From NCBI RefSeq assembly GCF_004355005.1, contig NZ_SMSJ01000006.1, forward strand, positions 62,001 through 126,000: a DNA stretch of 64,000 nt, in the 5' to 3' direction. Origin of the DNA: Dankookia rubra. Its GTDB lineage: Bacteria > Pseudomonadota > Alphaproteobacteria > Acetobacterales > Acetobacteraceae. This document shows positions 37,630 to 48,855 of the stretch, one piece after another (the stretch's first letter is position 1; every line of letters starts with the position of its first letter). The position numbers and the translations under genes are program-made. The notes beneath the pieces were generated by a model. That model was not told where the DNA came from. It saw only the letters and a list, made by a program, of their open reading frames with translations, and did no database searches.

Positions 37630-37682
37630 GGAAGCATCCTGCGACGGCCTGACCGCCGCCGCGCGGATGAGGGGATCATGCG

Positions 37683-38507
37683 ATGTCCATGCTGAGCTTT
37701 GAGCAGAAGTACCGTGTCCGCGGCGGCACCCTGGTCGGGGGCGATCTCTTCGACTTCTGGATCGGGCCGTTCTGGGTCGGCTTCTTCGGCATCACCACGG
37801 CATTCTTCACCGTGATCGGCACCGCGCTGATCCTCTATGGCGCGGCCATCGGCGGTACGTGGAATCCGTGGCTGATCAATATCGCGCCGCCCGACCTGAA
37901 GTACGGCCTCGGCCTGGCGCCGATCCGGGACGGCGGGCTGTGGCAGATCATCACGATCTGCGCCATCGGCGCCTTCGTGTCCTGGATCTTCCGGCAGGCG
38001 GAGATCTCGCGGAAGCTCGGCATGGGGTACCACATCCCCGTCGCCTACAGCGTCGCGGTCTTCGCCTACATCTCGCTGGTGGTGATCCGGCCGGTGCTGC
38101 TGGGTGCCTGGGGGCACGGCTTCCCCTATGGCATCTTCAGCCACCTCGATTGGGTGTCGAACGTCGGGTACCAGTACCTGCACTTCCACTACAATCCGGC
38201 GCACATGATCGCGGTGACCTTCTTCTTCACCACGGTGCTGGCGCTGTCGCTGCACGGCGGCCTGGTGCTCTCGGCGCTGAACCCGCCACGGGGCGAGGCG
38301 GTGAAGACCTCGGAGCACGAGAACAGCTTCTTCCGCGACTTCATCGGCTACTCGATCGGCACCCTTGGCATCCACCGGCTCGGCCTCTTCGTCGCGCTGT
38401 CGGCCGGCTTCTGGAGCGCCGTCTGCATCATCATCAGCGGGCCTTTCTGGTCGCGCGGCTGGCCCGATTGGTGGGGCTGGTGGCTCAACCTGCCGATCTG
38501 GTCGTAA
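37683..38507 (+). CDS. pufL: PufL, reaction centre L subunit
   Basis: Five-helix RC subunit binding bacteriochlorophylls, bacteriopheophytin and QA/QB. The 274-residue product begins [20 protein letters not shown]. The special-pair His region is [19 protein letters not shown], and later histidines supply the non-haem iron. pufM follows after 17 bp. Confidence 0.98.
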   Translation: MSMLSFEQKYRVRGGTLVGGDLFDFWIGPFWVGFFGITTAFFTVIGTALILYGAAIGGTWNPWLINIAPPDLKYGLGLAPIRDGGLWQIITICAIGAFVSWIFRQAEISRKLGMGYHIPVAYSVAVFAYISLVVIRPVLLGAWGHGFPYGIFSHLDWVSNVGYQYLHFHYNPAHMIAVTFFFTTVLALSLHGGLVLSALNPPRGEAVKTSEHENSFFRDFIGYSIGTLGIHRLGLFVALSAGFWSAVCIIISGPFWSRGWPDWWGWWLNLPIWS

Positions 38508-38524
38508 GGGGGAGGGACCGATCC

Positions 38525-39499
38525 ATGGCCGAATACCAGAATATCTTCACCCGGATCCAGGTCATCGGGCCCGCCTATCCCGGTGTGCCGCTGTCGCGCG
38601 ACAGCGTCGAGCGGCAGGGCAAGGTCGGGCACTGGCACCTGCTCGGCCGGCTCGGCGACGCGCAGGTCGGGCCGCTCTATCTCGGCATGACCGGCCTGCT
38701 GTCCGTGATCTGCGGCTTCATCGCCTTCGAGATCATCGGCCTGGTGATGCTCGACAGCGTCAACTGGGACATCCGGCAGTTCGTCCGTCAGCTCTTCTGG
38801 CTGGCGCTCGAGCCGCCGGCGCCGAAATACGGCCTGCGCTTCCCGCCGCTGAACGAGGGCGGCTGGTGGATCGTCGCCGGCTTCTTCCTCTCGCTTTCGG
38901 TCATCCTGTGGTGGATCCGCACCTATCGCCGGGCCCGCGCGCTCGGGATGGGGACGCATGTGCCTTGGGCCTTCGCCGCGGCGCTCTGGCTGTTCTTTGT
39001 CTGCGGCTTCCTCCGGCCGCTGGCGATGGGCTCCTGGTCAGAGGCGGTGCCCTTCGGCATCTTCCCGCACCTCGACTGGACCGCGGCGCTGTCGATCCGC
39101 TACGGCAACCTGTTCTACAACCCCTTCCACGCGCTCAGCATCGTCTTTCTCTATGGCGCGACGCTGCTGTTCGCCATGCACGGCGCCACCATCCTGGCGC
39201 TCGGGCGCTTCGGCGGCGAGCGCGAGATCGAACTGGCGATCGACCGCGGCACGGCGGCCGAGCGCGGCGGGCTGTTCTGGCGCTGGACCATGGGCTTCAA
39301 CGCCACTTTCGAGAGCATTCACCGCTGGGCCTGGTGGTTCGCCGTGCTCTGTCCGCTCACGGGCGGCATCGGCATCCTGCTGACCGGCACGGTGGTGGAC
39401 AACTGGCACCAATGGGCGATGCAGCACGCCTTCGCGCCCTCCTACCCGCCGGAGGCCTTCAACGCTCTGCCTGATCCTGCCCTGGGAGGTGCACGATGA
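38525..39499 (+). CDS. pufM: PufM, reaction centre M subunit
   Basis: Partner of PufL. The 324-residue product starts [13 protein letters not shown] and includes [19 protein letters not shown], the special-pair region [19 protein letters not shown] and the menaquinone/ubiquinone and iron side [14 protein letters not shown]. The long C-terminus ([18 protein letters not shown]) fits RCs that bind a tetraheme PufC. The stop overlaps the pufC start by four bases. Confidence 0.98.
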   Translation: MAEYQNIFTRIQVIGPAYPGVPLSRDSVERQGKVGHWHLLGRLGDAQVGPLYLGMTGLLSVICGFIAFEIIGLVMLDSVNWDIRQFVRQLFWLALEPPAPKYGLRFPPLNEGGWWIVAGFFLSLSVILWWIRTYRRARALGMGTHVPWAFAAALWLFFVCGFLRPLAMGSWSEAVPFGIFPHLDWTAALSIRYGNLFYNPFHALSIVFLYGATLLFAMHGATILALGRFGGEREIELAIDRGTAAERGGLFWRWTMGFNATFESIHRWAWWFAVLCPLTGGIGILLTGTVVDNWHQWAMQHAFAPSYPPEAFNALPDPALGGAR

Positions 39500-40572
39500 G
39501 CTACGCCCTCAAAGCCGCCGGCGCCGCCGCGGCGCTGATCGGCGGCTTCGCGCTGCTCTTCACCTTCGAGCGGCCGCCGATGGATACCGTCCAGCTCGGC
39601 TATCGCGGGCTCGGCATCGAACAGGTGGTGAACCCGCGGCTGGAACGCATGACGCTGGCGAAGAACGCCATCCCGGCCGTGGTGCCGCAGGTCGGCGCGG
39701 TCGGGCCGAAGGCGAGCGCGGTCTACAAGAATGTCCAGGTGCTGGGGGACCTTTCGGTCACCCAGTTCGCCCGGACCATGGCGGCGCTCACCGGCTGGGT
39801 GGCGCCGGAGCAGGGGTGCAACTACTGCCACAACCCCAACAACATGGCCTCCGACGAGATCTACACGAAGGTCGTGGCACGGCGCATGCTGCAGATGACC
39901 GCCCGGATCAATGCCGAGTGGAAGAGCCATGTGCAGGAGACCGGCGTCACCTGCTACACCTGCCACCGCGGCCAGCCGGTGCCGGCCTATTCCTGGGCGC
40001 ACAACGACACCCCGCCGCGCTCCGCGGGCCTCTCGGTCGGCACGGCGGGACAGAACCTGGCCAGCGGCTCGGTCGGCCTGACCTCGCTGCCCTATGATCC
40101 CTTCACGCCCTATCTCAGCGGCAATGCGCAGATCCGGGTGCAGACCCCGGCGCCGCGCGTCATGCCGGTGAAGCCCGGCATCAAGGATGCCGAGTGGACC
40201 TACGGGCTGATGATGCACATGTCCACCTCGCTGGGGGTCGTCTGCACCTACTGCCACAACTCCCGCGCCTGGTATTCCTGGGAGGAGAGCCCGCCGCAGC
40301 GGACCAATGCCTGGCACGGCATCCGCATGGTGCGGGACGTGAACAACAACTTCATCACTCCGTTGCAGCCGCAATGGGCGGCCAATCCCTATGGCCCGCC
40401 GACGGGTCCGGTCCAGCCGCGCGTCGGCCTGCATGGCGACCCGCTGAAGGTGAACTGCGGGACCTGTCACCAGGGCGCCTATAAGCCGCTGCTCGGCGTC
40501 TCCATGCTGCAGGATTATCCGGAGCTGAACGCGGTGACCAACATCGACGCGCCGCCGCCGATCCGGCAGTAG
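39496..40572 (+). CDS. pufC: PufC, tetraheme reaction centre cytochrome c
   Basis: Periplasmic RC-bound cytochrome re-reducing the special pair. The 358-residue product has four haem motifs: CNYCH (108-112), CYTCH (153-157), CTYCH (250-254) and CGTCH (321-325). The N-terminus has a hydrophobic segment (about 5-24) without a lipobox cysteine, so it is probably an uncleaved membrane anchor rather than a lipoprotein. RFAPP-like [12 protein letters not shown] follows. It closes the puf operon; a hairpin lies 22 bp downstream. Confidence 0.97.
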   Translation: MSYALKAAGAAAALIGGFALLFTFERPPMDTVQLGYRGLGIEQVVNPRLERMTLAKNAIPAVVPQVGAVGPKASAVYKNVQVLGDLSVTQFARTMAALTGWVAPEQGCNYCHNPNNMASDEIYTKVVARRMLQMTARINAEWKSHVQETGVTCYTCHRGQPVPAYSWAHNDTPPRSAGLSVGTAGQNLASGSVGLTSLPYDPFTPYLSGNAQIRVQTPAPRVMPVKPGIKDAEWTYGLMMHMSTSLGVVCTYCHNSRAWYSWEESPPQRTNAWHGIRMVRDVNNNFITPLQPQWAANPYGPPTGPVQPRVGLHGDPLKVNCGTCHQGAYKPLLGVSMLQDYPELNAVTNIDAPPPIRQ

Positions 40573-40594
40573 TCGCGGCCCGGTTCGCCGGGTC

Positions 40595-40616
40595 GGCACC
40601 GGACAGGGCCGGTGCC
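40595..40616 (+). terminator. Hairpin at the end of the puf operon
   Basis: GGCACCGG (40595-40602) pairs with CCGGTGCC (40609-40616) around ACAGGG, 22 bp after pufC. No T-run follows, so termination strength is uncertain. Confidence 0.5.
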
Positions 40617-40698
40617 CCGCCGCGGCGGGGGCCGGCCCTTGCCAATTCAAGGGGGCGAAAGGGGGCCTGCCGCACCCCCCAATCGCCGCCGGGGTGGG

Positions 40699-40726
40699 TT
40701 GCGACCTGCGTCGCTTCGGCTATATC
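40699..40726 (+). promoter_or_regulatory. Candidate promoter of the tandem cytochrome gene
   Basis: TTGCGA (40699-40704) and TATATC (40721-40726) with 16-bp spacing, 76 bp before the ATG. It suggests transcription independent of puf. Confidence 0.4.
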
Positions 40727-40802
40727 CATGCGCGGTTGCCTACCGTGCCCAACCGGCGCGCGGTGCCATTCGTCCGTCGCGTTGCCAAGGACGCCATCGC
40801 CG

Positions 40803-41789
40803 ATGAGCTCGCTTGAACTGAACAAGGCCTTCGCCGCCGTCCTGACGGCCGGCATCACCTTCATGTTGGCCGGTCAGGTCGGCAAAATCCTGGTGCATGG
40901 CGAGCGTCCGCACGAAAGCGCCATCAAGATCGGCGAGACCGCCGCGCCCGCCGGCGCGCCGGCCGCCGCGCCTGCCGGGCCGGAGCCGATCGCCGGCCTG
41001 CTGGCCAATGCCAGCGTCGAGAACGGCCAGGGCATCGTGCAGAAGCAGTGCGCCGCCTGCCACAGCGTGAATCAGGGCGGCAAGAACGGCGTCGGCCCCA
41101 ACCTTTACGGCGTCGTCGGCGCGCCGCACGGCCATGCCGAGGGCTTCAACTACTCCGCGGTGCTGAAGTCGAAGCAGGGCCCCTGGAACTACCAGGAGCT
41201 GAATGAGTGGCTGTACAAGCCCTCCGCCTACGCGCCGGGCACCCGGATGGGCTATGCCGGCCTGAGCAATACCCAGCAGCGCGCCGACGTGATCGCCTAC
41301 CTGCGCTCGATCTCGCCGAATGCCCCGCCGCTGCCGCCGGCCGGTGCCGCCGCGGCGCCGGCCGCCGCCCCGGCTGCCGCCGCTGCTGCTGCTGCCCCCG
41401 CCGCCGCTCCGGCCGCGGCCGAGGCCGAGATCCCGGCCGTCGGCCCGCTGATGGCCAGCGCCGATCCGGAGAAGGGCGGCGCCCTGTTCCGCCGCCAATG
41501 CGCCGTCTGCCACAGCGCGAACGAGGGCGGGAAGAACGGCGTCGGCCCGAACCTCTACGACGTGGTCGGCAAGCCGCATGGCCACCTGGAAGGCTTCAAC
41601 TATTCCGCCGCGCTGAAGGGCAAGCAGGGCCCCTGGAACTACGAGGAGCTGAACCATTGGCTGCTCGCCCCGGCCAAGTATGCCCCGGGCACCCGGATGG
41701 GCTTCGTCGGGCTGAAGGACGTGCAGGACCGGGCGAATGTCATCGCCTACCTGCGCAGCCTGTCGCCCAACCCGCAGCCGCTGCCCTGA
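40803..41789 (+). CDS. Membrane-anchored tandem di-domain cytochrome c (cytochrome cy-like)
   Basis: 328-residue protein with an N-terminal membrane anchor (about 9-27, FAAVLTAGITFMLAGQVG), an Ala/Pro linker, and a first class I cytochrome c domain (CAACH 83-87, distal Met in GTRMGYAGL). A long Ala/Pro linker (about 180-213) leads to a second domain (CAVCH 233-237, GTRMGFVGL). The two domains are 73 of 97 residues identical by hand count, indicating internal duplication. Single-domain relatives (CycM/cytochrome cy) carry electrons from bc1 to RC or oxidase. Position directly after pufC suggests a tethered donor to PufC. Confidence 0.88.
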   Translation: MSSLELNKAFAAVLTAGITFMLAGQVGKILVHGERPHESAIKIGETAAPAGAPAAAPAGPEPIAGLLANASVENGQGIVQKQCAACHSVNQGGKNGVGPNLYGVVGAPHGHAEGFNYSAVLKSKQGPWNYQELNEWLYKPSAYAPGTRMGYAGLSNTQQRADVIAYLRSISPNAPPLPPAGAAAAPAAAPAAAAAAAAPAAAPAAAEAEIPAVGPLMASADPEKGGALFRRQCAVCHSANEGGKNGVGPNLYDVVGKPHGHLEGFNYSAALKGKQGPWNYEELNHWLLAPAKYAPGTRMGFVGLKDVQDRANVIAYLRSLSPNPQPLP

Positions 41790-41808
41790 GCCGCGCCTGA
41801 CACCCAGG

Positions 41809-41843
41809 AAAAACCCCGGCAGCCGCGAGGCCCCGGGGTTTTT
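41809..41843. terminator. Intrinsic terminator after the tandem cytochrome gene
   Basis: AAAAACCCCGG (41809-41819) pairs with CCGGGGTTTTT (41833-41843) with T-run to 41844 and A-run on the other side. It can act in both directions between the convergent cytochrome and VWA genes. Confidence 0.85.
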
Positions 41844-41869
41844 TCATGTCCGGACGGCGGGGGTTGGTG

Positions 41870-43048
41870 CTACCGGCTCAGTTCCCGCGTCATCGCGTCG
41901 ATCCCGCCGAGGGTCAGCGGGAACATGCGCTGCTCCATCAGCTTGTGCAGGATCTGCGCCGACTGGTAGCGCGGCCAGGCCGCCTCCGGCATCGGGTTGA
42001 GCCAGGCGCTGCGGCGGAAATGGCCGGTCATGCGGTCCAGCCAGACCTGGCCGGTCTCCTCGTTCCAGTGCTCAACGCTGCCGCCGGGCTGGATGATCTC
42101 ATAGGGGCTCATCGCCCCGTCGCCGACGAAGATCGCCTTGTAGTCCGGGCCGTATTTCCGCAGCACCTCGAAGGTCGGGACCTCGCTTTCCTTGCGCCGG
42201 CGGTTGTTGGTCCAGAGCCGCTCGTACGGACAGTTGTGGAAGTAGTAGTGCTCGAGGTGCTTGAACTCCGCCCGGCAGGCGGAGAAGAGCTCGGCGCAGA
42301 CCCGGATGTGGTCGTCCATCGACCCGCCGATATCGAGGAAGAGCAGCACCTTCACCGTATTGTGCCGCTCCGGCACCATCTTCAGGTCCAGCGTGCCGGC
42401 GTTGTTGGCCGTCGCCCGGATGGTGTCGGGCAGGTCGAGCTCGGTCGCCGCGCCCTGCCGGGCGAAGCGGCGGAGACGGCGCAGCGCCAGCTTCATGTTG
42501 CGGGTGCCGATCTCGATGTCGCCGTCGAGGTCCTTGAACTCCCGCTTGTCCCAGACCTTCACCGCGCGGCGGTTGCGCGATTCCTCCTGGCCGATGCGGA
42601 CGCCCTCGGGGTTGTAGCCATGGGCTCCGAACGGAGAGGTGCCGCCAGTGCCGATCCACTTGCTGCCGCCCTGGTGGCGGCCCTTCTGCTCGGCCAGGCG
42701 CTGCTTCAACAGCTCCATCAGCTTGTCGAAGCCGCCGGCGGCCTCGATCGCCGCCTTTTCCTCCTCCGACAGCAGCTTCTCCGTCAGCTTGCGCAGCCAT
42801 TCCTCCGGCAGTTGCTGCATCGGGTCGCCCTCGGGCGGCTCGAGTCCCTTGAAGACCTCGCCGAAGACGCGGTCGAAGCGGTCGAGCAGGCGCTCGTCCT
42901 TCACCAGCGTGGCGCGCGACAGGTGATAGAAGTCGTCGACGCTGTAGTCGGCGACGCCGGACTTCATGCCCTGCAGCAGGGTGAGGTATTCGGTGATGCT
43001 GGCCGGGATGCCGGCGGTGCGGAGCGCGAAGATGAACTGGGCGAGCAT
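41870..43048 (-). CDS. VWA domain protein (CoxE-like)
   Basis: 392-residue protein. The N-terminal helical region starts AQFIFALRTAGIPASITEYL. The middle has a charged stretch (EEWLRKLTEKLLSEEEKAA), and a C-terminal VWA domain carries the MIDAS-like LLFLDIGGSMDDH (about residue 235). Later motifs are HYYFHNCPYERLWTN and DGAMSPYEI. It follows a MoxR AAA+ gene on the same strand; such pairs act in assembly or metal insertion of client enzymes. The client is unknown. Confidence 0.88.
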   Translation of the reverse strand: MLAQFIFALRTAGIPASITEYLTLLQGMKSGVADYSVDDFYHLSRATLVKDERLLDRFDRVFGEVFKGLEPPEGDPMQQLPEEWLRKLTEKLLSEEEKAAIEAAGGFDKLMELLKQRLAEQKGRHQGGSKWIGTGGTSPFGAHGYNPEGVRIGQEESRNRRAVKVWDKREFKDLDGDIEIGTRNMKLALRRLRRFARQGAATELDLPDTIRATANNAGTLDLKMVPERHNTVKVLLFLDIGGSMDDHIRVCAELFSACRAEFKHLEHYYFHNCPYERLWTNNRRRKESEVPTFEVLRKYGPDYKAIFVGDGAMSPYEIIQPGGSVEHWNEETGQVWLDRMTGHFRRSAWLNPMPEAAWPRYQSAQILHKLMEQRMFPLTLGGIDAMTRELSR

Positions 43049-43070
43049 CGAACGTCTCCCGGAGAAGATC

Positions 43071-43204
43071 GGGGAGAGAAGGCATTCTCCCCCCGGACCC
43101 CCCTCATCTATTTCTGTGAGTCGGGACCCGACTCGGAAAAAGCGGTGAGTGGGGGTTTGGGGGGTCGAGCACCGAAGGTGATCAACGGTGCCCTCTCTCC
43201 CCCA
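43071..43204. repeat. Nested-palindrome intergenic repeat, copy B
   Basis: Left hairpin GGGGAGA/TCTCCCC (43071-43092), then CCTCATCTATTTCTGTGAGTC, an inner stem around CCGACTC (about 43120-43135) and a right edge ending in CTCTCTCCCCC. The right hairpin is altered compared with copy E. It lies between the MoxR and VWA genes, ending 6 bp before the MoxR stop. Confidence 0.7.
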
Positions 43205-43210
43205 AGGACC

Positions 43211-44062
<852 letters not shown>

Positions 44063-44204
44063 GCCAGGCCCTCCCGCCATTCCATCGTGAGAGTGTGGTC
44101 ATCCGCCCGTCGCGGCAAGGGCATTGGCGGAAGGCCGGCCCGGGTGTAAGCCGCGGGGCTTCGGTGGGCCATAAGCGGCCCGACAGCTTGGCCGGAGGGC
44201 TAGG

Positions 44205-44510
44205 ATGAACGATCCGATCACCGTTTCGCGTACCAAACCGGAGCTGAAGGTCGAGCGGCCGAAGCTGCACAAGGTCCTGCTGGTCAACGACGACTTCACC
44301 CCCCGACACTTCGTGGTGCGGGTGCTGCGGGCGGAATTCCGCATGGGCGAGGAACAGGCCGGCCGGGTGATGATGACCGCGCATCGGCGCGGCGTCTGTG
44401 TCGTGGCGGTCTTCACCAAGGATGTGGCGGAGGAGAAGGCCACCGCCGCAACGGATGCCGGGCGGCAGGAGGGCTACCCGCTGCTCTTCACGACGGAGCC
44501 GGAGGAATGA
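44205..44510 (+). CDS. clpS: ClpS, adaptor of the ClpAP protease
   Basis: 101-residue N-degron adaptor. KLHKVLLVNDDFTPRHFVVR includes the conserved NDD substrate pocket, and MMTAHRRGVCVVAVFTKDVAE is the family core. The short C-terminus differs from ClpS1, so it may be the second, ClpS2-type paralogue of alphaproteobacteria. No clpA is adjacent. It ends directly at repeat copy C. Confidence 0.93.
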   Translation: MNDPITVSRTKPELKVERPKLHKVLLVNDDFTPRHFVVRVLRAEFRMGEEQAGRVMMTAHRRGVCVVAVFTKDVAEEKATAATDAGRQEGYPLLFTTEPEE

Positions 44511-44658
44511 GGTCGGGGAGGGAAACAGGCATGCCCTCCCCGGACCTCACCCTTCCTTTTTGTGGGTCGGCTGCCGCCGCGCAGCGAGTGCTGGACCCAC
44601 AGAAATAGATGAGGGGTTGGACGCATGCGTCCAGCGGGGGAGAATACCTTCTCCCCCA
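44511..44658. repeat. Nested-palindrome intergenic repeat, copy C
   Basis: Left hairpin GGGGAGGG/CCCTCCCC (about 44515-44541), inner arms TTTTTGTGGGTC and GACCCACAGAAATAGATGAG, an extra 16-bp perfect palindrome TGGACGCATGCGTCCA (44618-44633), and a right hairpin GGGGGAGA/TCTCCCCC (44636-44656). It fills the gap between the clpS stop and the TctC stop. Confidence 0.75.
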
Positions 44659-44672
44659 GCCTTCCCGCCGGT

Positions 44673-45650
44673 TCAGGCCTTGGCCAGCCCGGCTTCCTTC
44701 ATCGCATTGCCCAGCGCCGCGTCGGCCTCGGCCAGCGCCTTCCCGGCGCCCGCCGCATCGGCATAGACCAAGCCGAAGCCGCGGGCGTTCATGAAGTCCT
44801 GGTATTCCTTGCTGTCATAGACCTTCTTCAGCGCGGGGCCGACGGCCGCCACCACCTCGGCCGGCAGGCCGGCGGGCCCGGCGATGATCCGCATGGCGCC
44901 GGTGGTGAAGCCGATTCCCATGGCTTCCTGCAGGGTCGGGATATTGGGGAAGGCGGAGAGCCGCGCCGGCGCCATCACCGCCAGGCTACGGGCCCGGCCG
45001 GCATCCAGCATGGCGCGCGCCTCGGGCACCGAGCAGGTCGTGAAGTCGAGCCCGCCCGCCGCCAGGTCCTGCATCGCCGGCGCCGCGCCGTTCGACGGCA
45101 CCCAGCGGACGTGGTCGGCCTTCAGCCCCATGGCGATCAGCCAGCCGGCCAGCGCCAGGTGCCAGATGCCGCCCTGGCCGGTGCCGCTCGCCTTGAACTT
45201 GCCGGGCGGGCTGGCCTTGATGGCCTCCGCCAGGTCCTTGGCCGTCTTGTAGGGGGAGGAGGCATTCACCTGGATGCCCGGCGGGTCGTTGTTGAGCTGC
45301 CCCAGCGGAGTGAAGTTCTTGTAGGTGACCTCCGTCAGCCCCTGCCAGTGCAGCATGCAGATCTCGGAGGTGATGATGCCGAGTGTGTAGCCGTCCGGGT
45401 TGGATTGGGCGATCGCGGCATGACCGACGACGCCCGAGCCGCCGGTGCGGTTCACCACGTTGAAGGGCTGGCCGAGGTCGCGCTCGAGCAGCGTCGCGGC
45501 GATGCGGACCACGGCATCGGTGCCGCCGCCGGCGGCCCAGGGGCAGAGCAGCTGCACCGGGCGGGCCGGCCATTTCGGCTGGGCGAGGGCGGGGGCCGCC
45601 AGCAGGGCGGCGCCGCTGCCGAGCAGGGTGCGGCGGGAAAGCTCGATCAT
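44673..45650 (-). CDS. TctC/Bug-family tripartite transporter substrate-binding protein
   Basis: 325-residue periplasmic solute-binding protein with a Tat-like leader (SRRTLLGSGAALLAAPALAQ, cleavage near residue 24). Bug motifs include PVQLLCPWAAGGGTDAVVR, NRTGGSGVVGHAAIA and PDGYTLGIIT. Together with TctA and TctB upstream it forms a tripartite tricarboxylate-type transporter. The order is tctB-tctA-tctC on the minus strand. Ligand cannot be read from sequence. Confidence 0.92.
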   Translation of the reverse strand: MIELSRRTLLGSGAALLAAPALAQPKWPARPVQLLCPWAAGGGTDAVVRIAATLLERDLGQPFNVVNRTGGSGVVGHAAIAQSNPDGYTLGIITSEICMLHWQGLTEVTYKNFTPLGQLNNDPPGIQVNASSPYKTAKDLAEAIKASPPGKFKASGTGQGGIWHLALAGWLIAMGLKADHVRWVPSNGAAPAMQDLAAGGLDFTTCSVPEARAMLDAGRARSLAVMAPARLSAFPNIPTLQEAMGIGFTTGAMRIIAGPAGLPAEVVAAVGPALKKVYDSKEYQDFMNARGFGLVYADAAGAGKALAEADAALGNAMKEAGLAKA

Positions 45651-45763
45651 GGGTGGTCTCCTCCTCGGGCGCCCCACCCGGCGGGGTGCCTCGTTGCGTC
45701 GATAGCTAGGGCAGGTGGCCACCGGGCGGCAATGCCCGGTGGCGGAACTTTGCGTGACCGGTC

Positions 45764-47263
45764 TTAACCCGCGGCCAGGCGGCGGCCGCGGGTGCGGTTC
45801 CAGATCCAGACGCCGAGCGGCCAGAGCAGCGCGCCGAAGGTCAGGGCCGCCAGCACGCCGGAAACCGGGCGCTCGAAGAAGGGCAGGATGTCGCCGTCCG
45901 ACTTGATGAGGGATGTGACGAAATTCTGCTCCACCATTGTCCCCATCACGATCCCCAGCACCAGCGCCGCCACGGGATAGCCGTTGCGCTCCATCACGAA
46001 GCCCAAGATGCCGAAGACACCGACCAGCAGGACCGAGAACAGGTTGCTGCCGGTGGCGAAGGCACCGACCGCGCAGAGCAGAAGGATCACCGGCATCACT
46101 GCCGCCCGCGGCGCCCGCAGCACGGTGCTGGCGATCCGAATCATGATGATGCCGAGCGGGATCATGATGATGTTGGCGATGATGAAGATGAGATAGAGCG
46201 CGTACATGCTCGACGCCCGCTCGGTGAACAGCGTCGGGCCGGGGTTCAGCCCCTTCATGTAGAGCACGCCGATGGCGATCGCCGTGATGGTGTCGCCCGG
46301 GATGCCGAAGAGCAGGCTCGGCACCCAGCCCGAGGCGAGCGAGGCGTTGTTGGAGGCGCCCGCCTCGACCAGCCCTTCCGGGTGGCCGGTGCCGAAGAGC
46401 TCCGGCTCCTTCGAGAACTTCTTGCTCATGGCGTAGCTGACCCAGGCCGCCATGTCGGCCCCGGCGCCCGGCAGCACGCCGATGATGATGCCGATGATGT
46501 TGCCGCGCCACATCGGCCATTGGTACTTCTTGGTCAGCATCCACTGGTTCGCCAGGATGGAACCGAACTTCCGCCGGGGCAGCGGCGGCGGCTCCGCCGT
46601 CACCATCGCCCGCATCACCTCGGACACCGCGAAGACGCCGACCAGGGCCGGGATCGGCTCGATCCCGCCCAGCAGGTCCGTGAGCCCGAAGGTGAAGCGC
46701 GGCGTCCCCGCCGGGTTCTCCATGCCGATGCAGGAGACCAGCAGGCCGAGCAGCATGGAAGCGATGGCCTTGATGGGCGAGGACCGCGCCACCAGCGTCG
46801 CGCACATCAGTCCGAGGAAGGCGAGCCAGAAATACTCGTAGGTCGAGAAGGACAGCGCCATCTCGGCCAGCAGCGGGGCCATCAGCACCAGCGACAGGGT
46901 GCCGACGACGCCGCCGATCGCCGAGAACCAGAGCCCGGCACCGAGCGCCATCTCCGCCTGGCCCTTGCGGGTCATGGCATAGGCTTCGTCCGTGTAGGCG
47001 GCGCTGGCGGGCGTGCCGGGGATGCGCAGCAGGCAGCCCGGAATATCCCCGGAGAAGATCGCCATGGCCGAGGCCGTGATGATCGTGGCGATCGCGGCGA
47101 TCGGCGAGAGCCAGAAGGTCACCGGCACCAGCAGCGCCGTCGCCATGGTGGCGGAAAGGCCGGGCAGCGAGCCCACCACCAGCCCGTAGATGGCCGAGGC
47201 CAGGATGGCGACGACGACATCGACCTGCGCGACCATGCGGCAGGCTTCGAGAAGGTCCATCAT
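45764..47263 (-). CDS. TctA large membrane subunit of tripartite transporter
   Basis: 499-residue protein with about eleven membrane segments. Family motifs are GLVVGSLPGLSATMATALLVP, FSGDIPGCLLRIPGTPASAA, GVLPGAGADMAAWVSYAMS and SLLFGIPGDTITAIAIGVL. tctB ends 7 bp upstream and tctC starts 113 bp downstream on the same strand. Confidence 0.94.
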   Translation of the reverse strand: MMDLLEACRMVAQVDVVVAILASAIYGLVVGSLPGLSATMATALLVPVTFWLSPIAAIATIITASAMAIFSGDIPGCLLRIPGTPASAAYTDEAYAMTRKGQAEMALGAGLWFSAIGGVVGTLSLVLMAPLLAEMALSFSTYEYFWLAFLGLMCATLVARSSPIKAIASMLLGLLVSCIGMENPAGTPRFTFGLTDLLGGIEPIPALVGVFAVSEVMRAMVTAEPPPLPRRKFGSILANQWMLTKKYQWPMWRGNIIGIIIGVLPGAGADMAAWVSYAMSKKFSKEPELFGTGHPEGLVEAGASNNASLASGWVPSLLFGIPGDTITAIAIGVLYMKGLNPGPTLFTERASSMYALYLIFIIANIIMIPLGIIMIRIASTVLRAPRAAVMPVILLLCAVGAFATGSNLFSVLLVGVFGILGFVMERNGYPVAALVLGIVMGTMVEQNFVTSLIKSDGDILPFFERPVSGVLAALTFGALLWPLGVWIWNRTRGRRLAAG

Positions 47264-47270
47264 GTCGGGG

Positions 47271-47738
47271 TCACCACGGGGCCGGCAGGACGCCCGCGGG
47301 CAGCGGCACCCGCAGCAGCTTGTAGAAGGCGAGATGCACCAGCAGCGGCGCGACGATTGCCAGCGGCACCGCCAGCCGCGGCCGGGCGCCGAGCGCGAAG
47401 GCGGCGACCAGCACCATGATCGCCCCGGTCAGCAGGAAGCCGAGCGGCTCCGAGGCATAAACGTAGAAGGCCAGCAGCGCGGGCGGGATCAGGGCGCGGA
47501 GGCCGCCCAGCCGCCAGGGGCCGGGGCCGGCATCCTCCTCCTCCGGCACCTCGAAGCTGCGGCCGACGCCGAAGGCGATGAGGGCGCCGCAAATGACGAG
47601 GCCGCTGCCGATGACGAGGGGGAAGGCGGCCGGCCCGACATCCTGGCCGGGCACCGCCGGCAGGCGGGACCCCACGATGGCGGCCGCGCCGCCCAGGGCC
47701 ACGAGGACCGCGCCGGTGACCCGGTCGGACAAATGCAC
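47271..47738 (-). CDS. TctB small membrane subunit of tripartite transporter
   Basis: 155-residue protein with four hydrophobic segments, including VTGAVLVALGGAAAIVGSRL and a GPAAFPLVIGSGLVICGALI stretch typical of TctB. GTG start at 47738 with AGGAG at optimal spacing. First gene of the tctBAC unit, divergent from the second MoxR gene. Confidence 0.88.
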   Translation of the reverse strand: MHLSDRVTGAVLVALGGAAAIVGSRLPAVPGQDVGPAAFPLVIGSGLVICGALIAFGVGRSFEVPEEEDAGPGPWRLGGLRALIPPALLAFYVYASEPLGFLLTGAIMVLVAAFALGARPRLAVPLAIVAPLLVHLAFYKLLRVPLPAGVLPAPW

Positions 47739-47898
47739 CGAAATCTCCTGGGACTGTTTCCTTGGAGCACAGTCTAGACGAGTGGGCGGATCGCTCCAGA
47801 CCCCCCGGCGCGGATTTGTCCGCCGGCCCCGGCCGGGCCATGATGGGGGAAAGCGGCAACGCCGAACCGGAGACGTCCCCCATGAGTCGAACCGCAGC

Positions 47899-48854
<956 letters not shown>

Positions 48855-48855
<1 letters not shown>

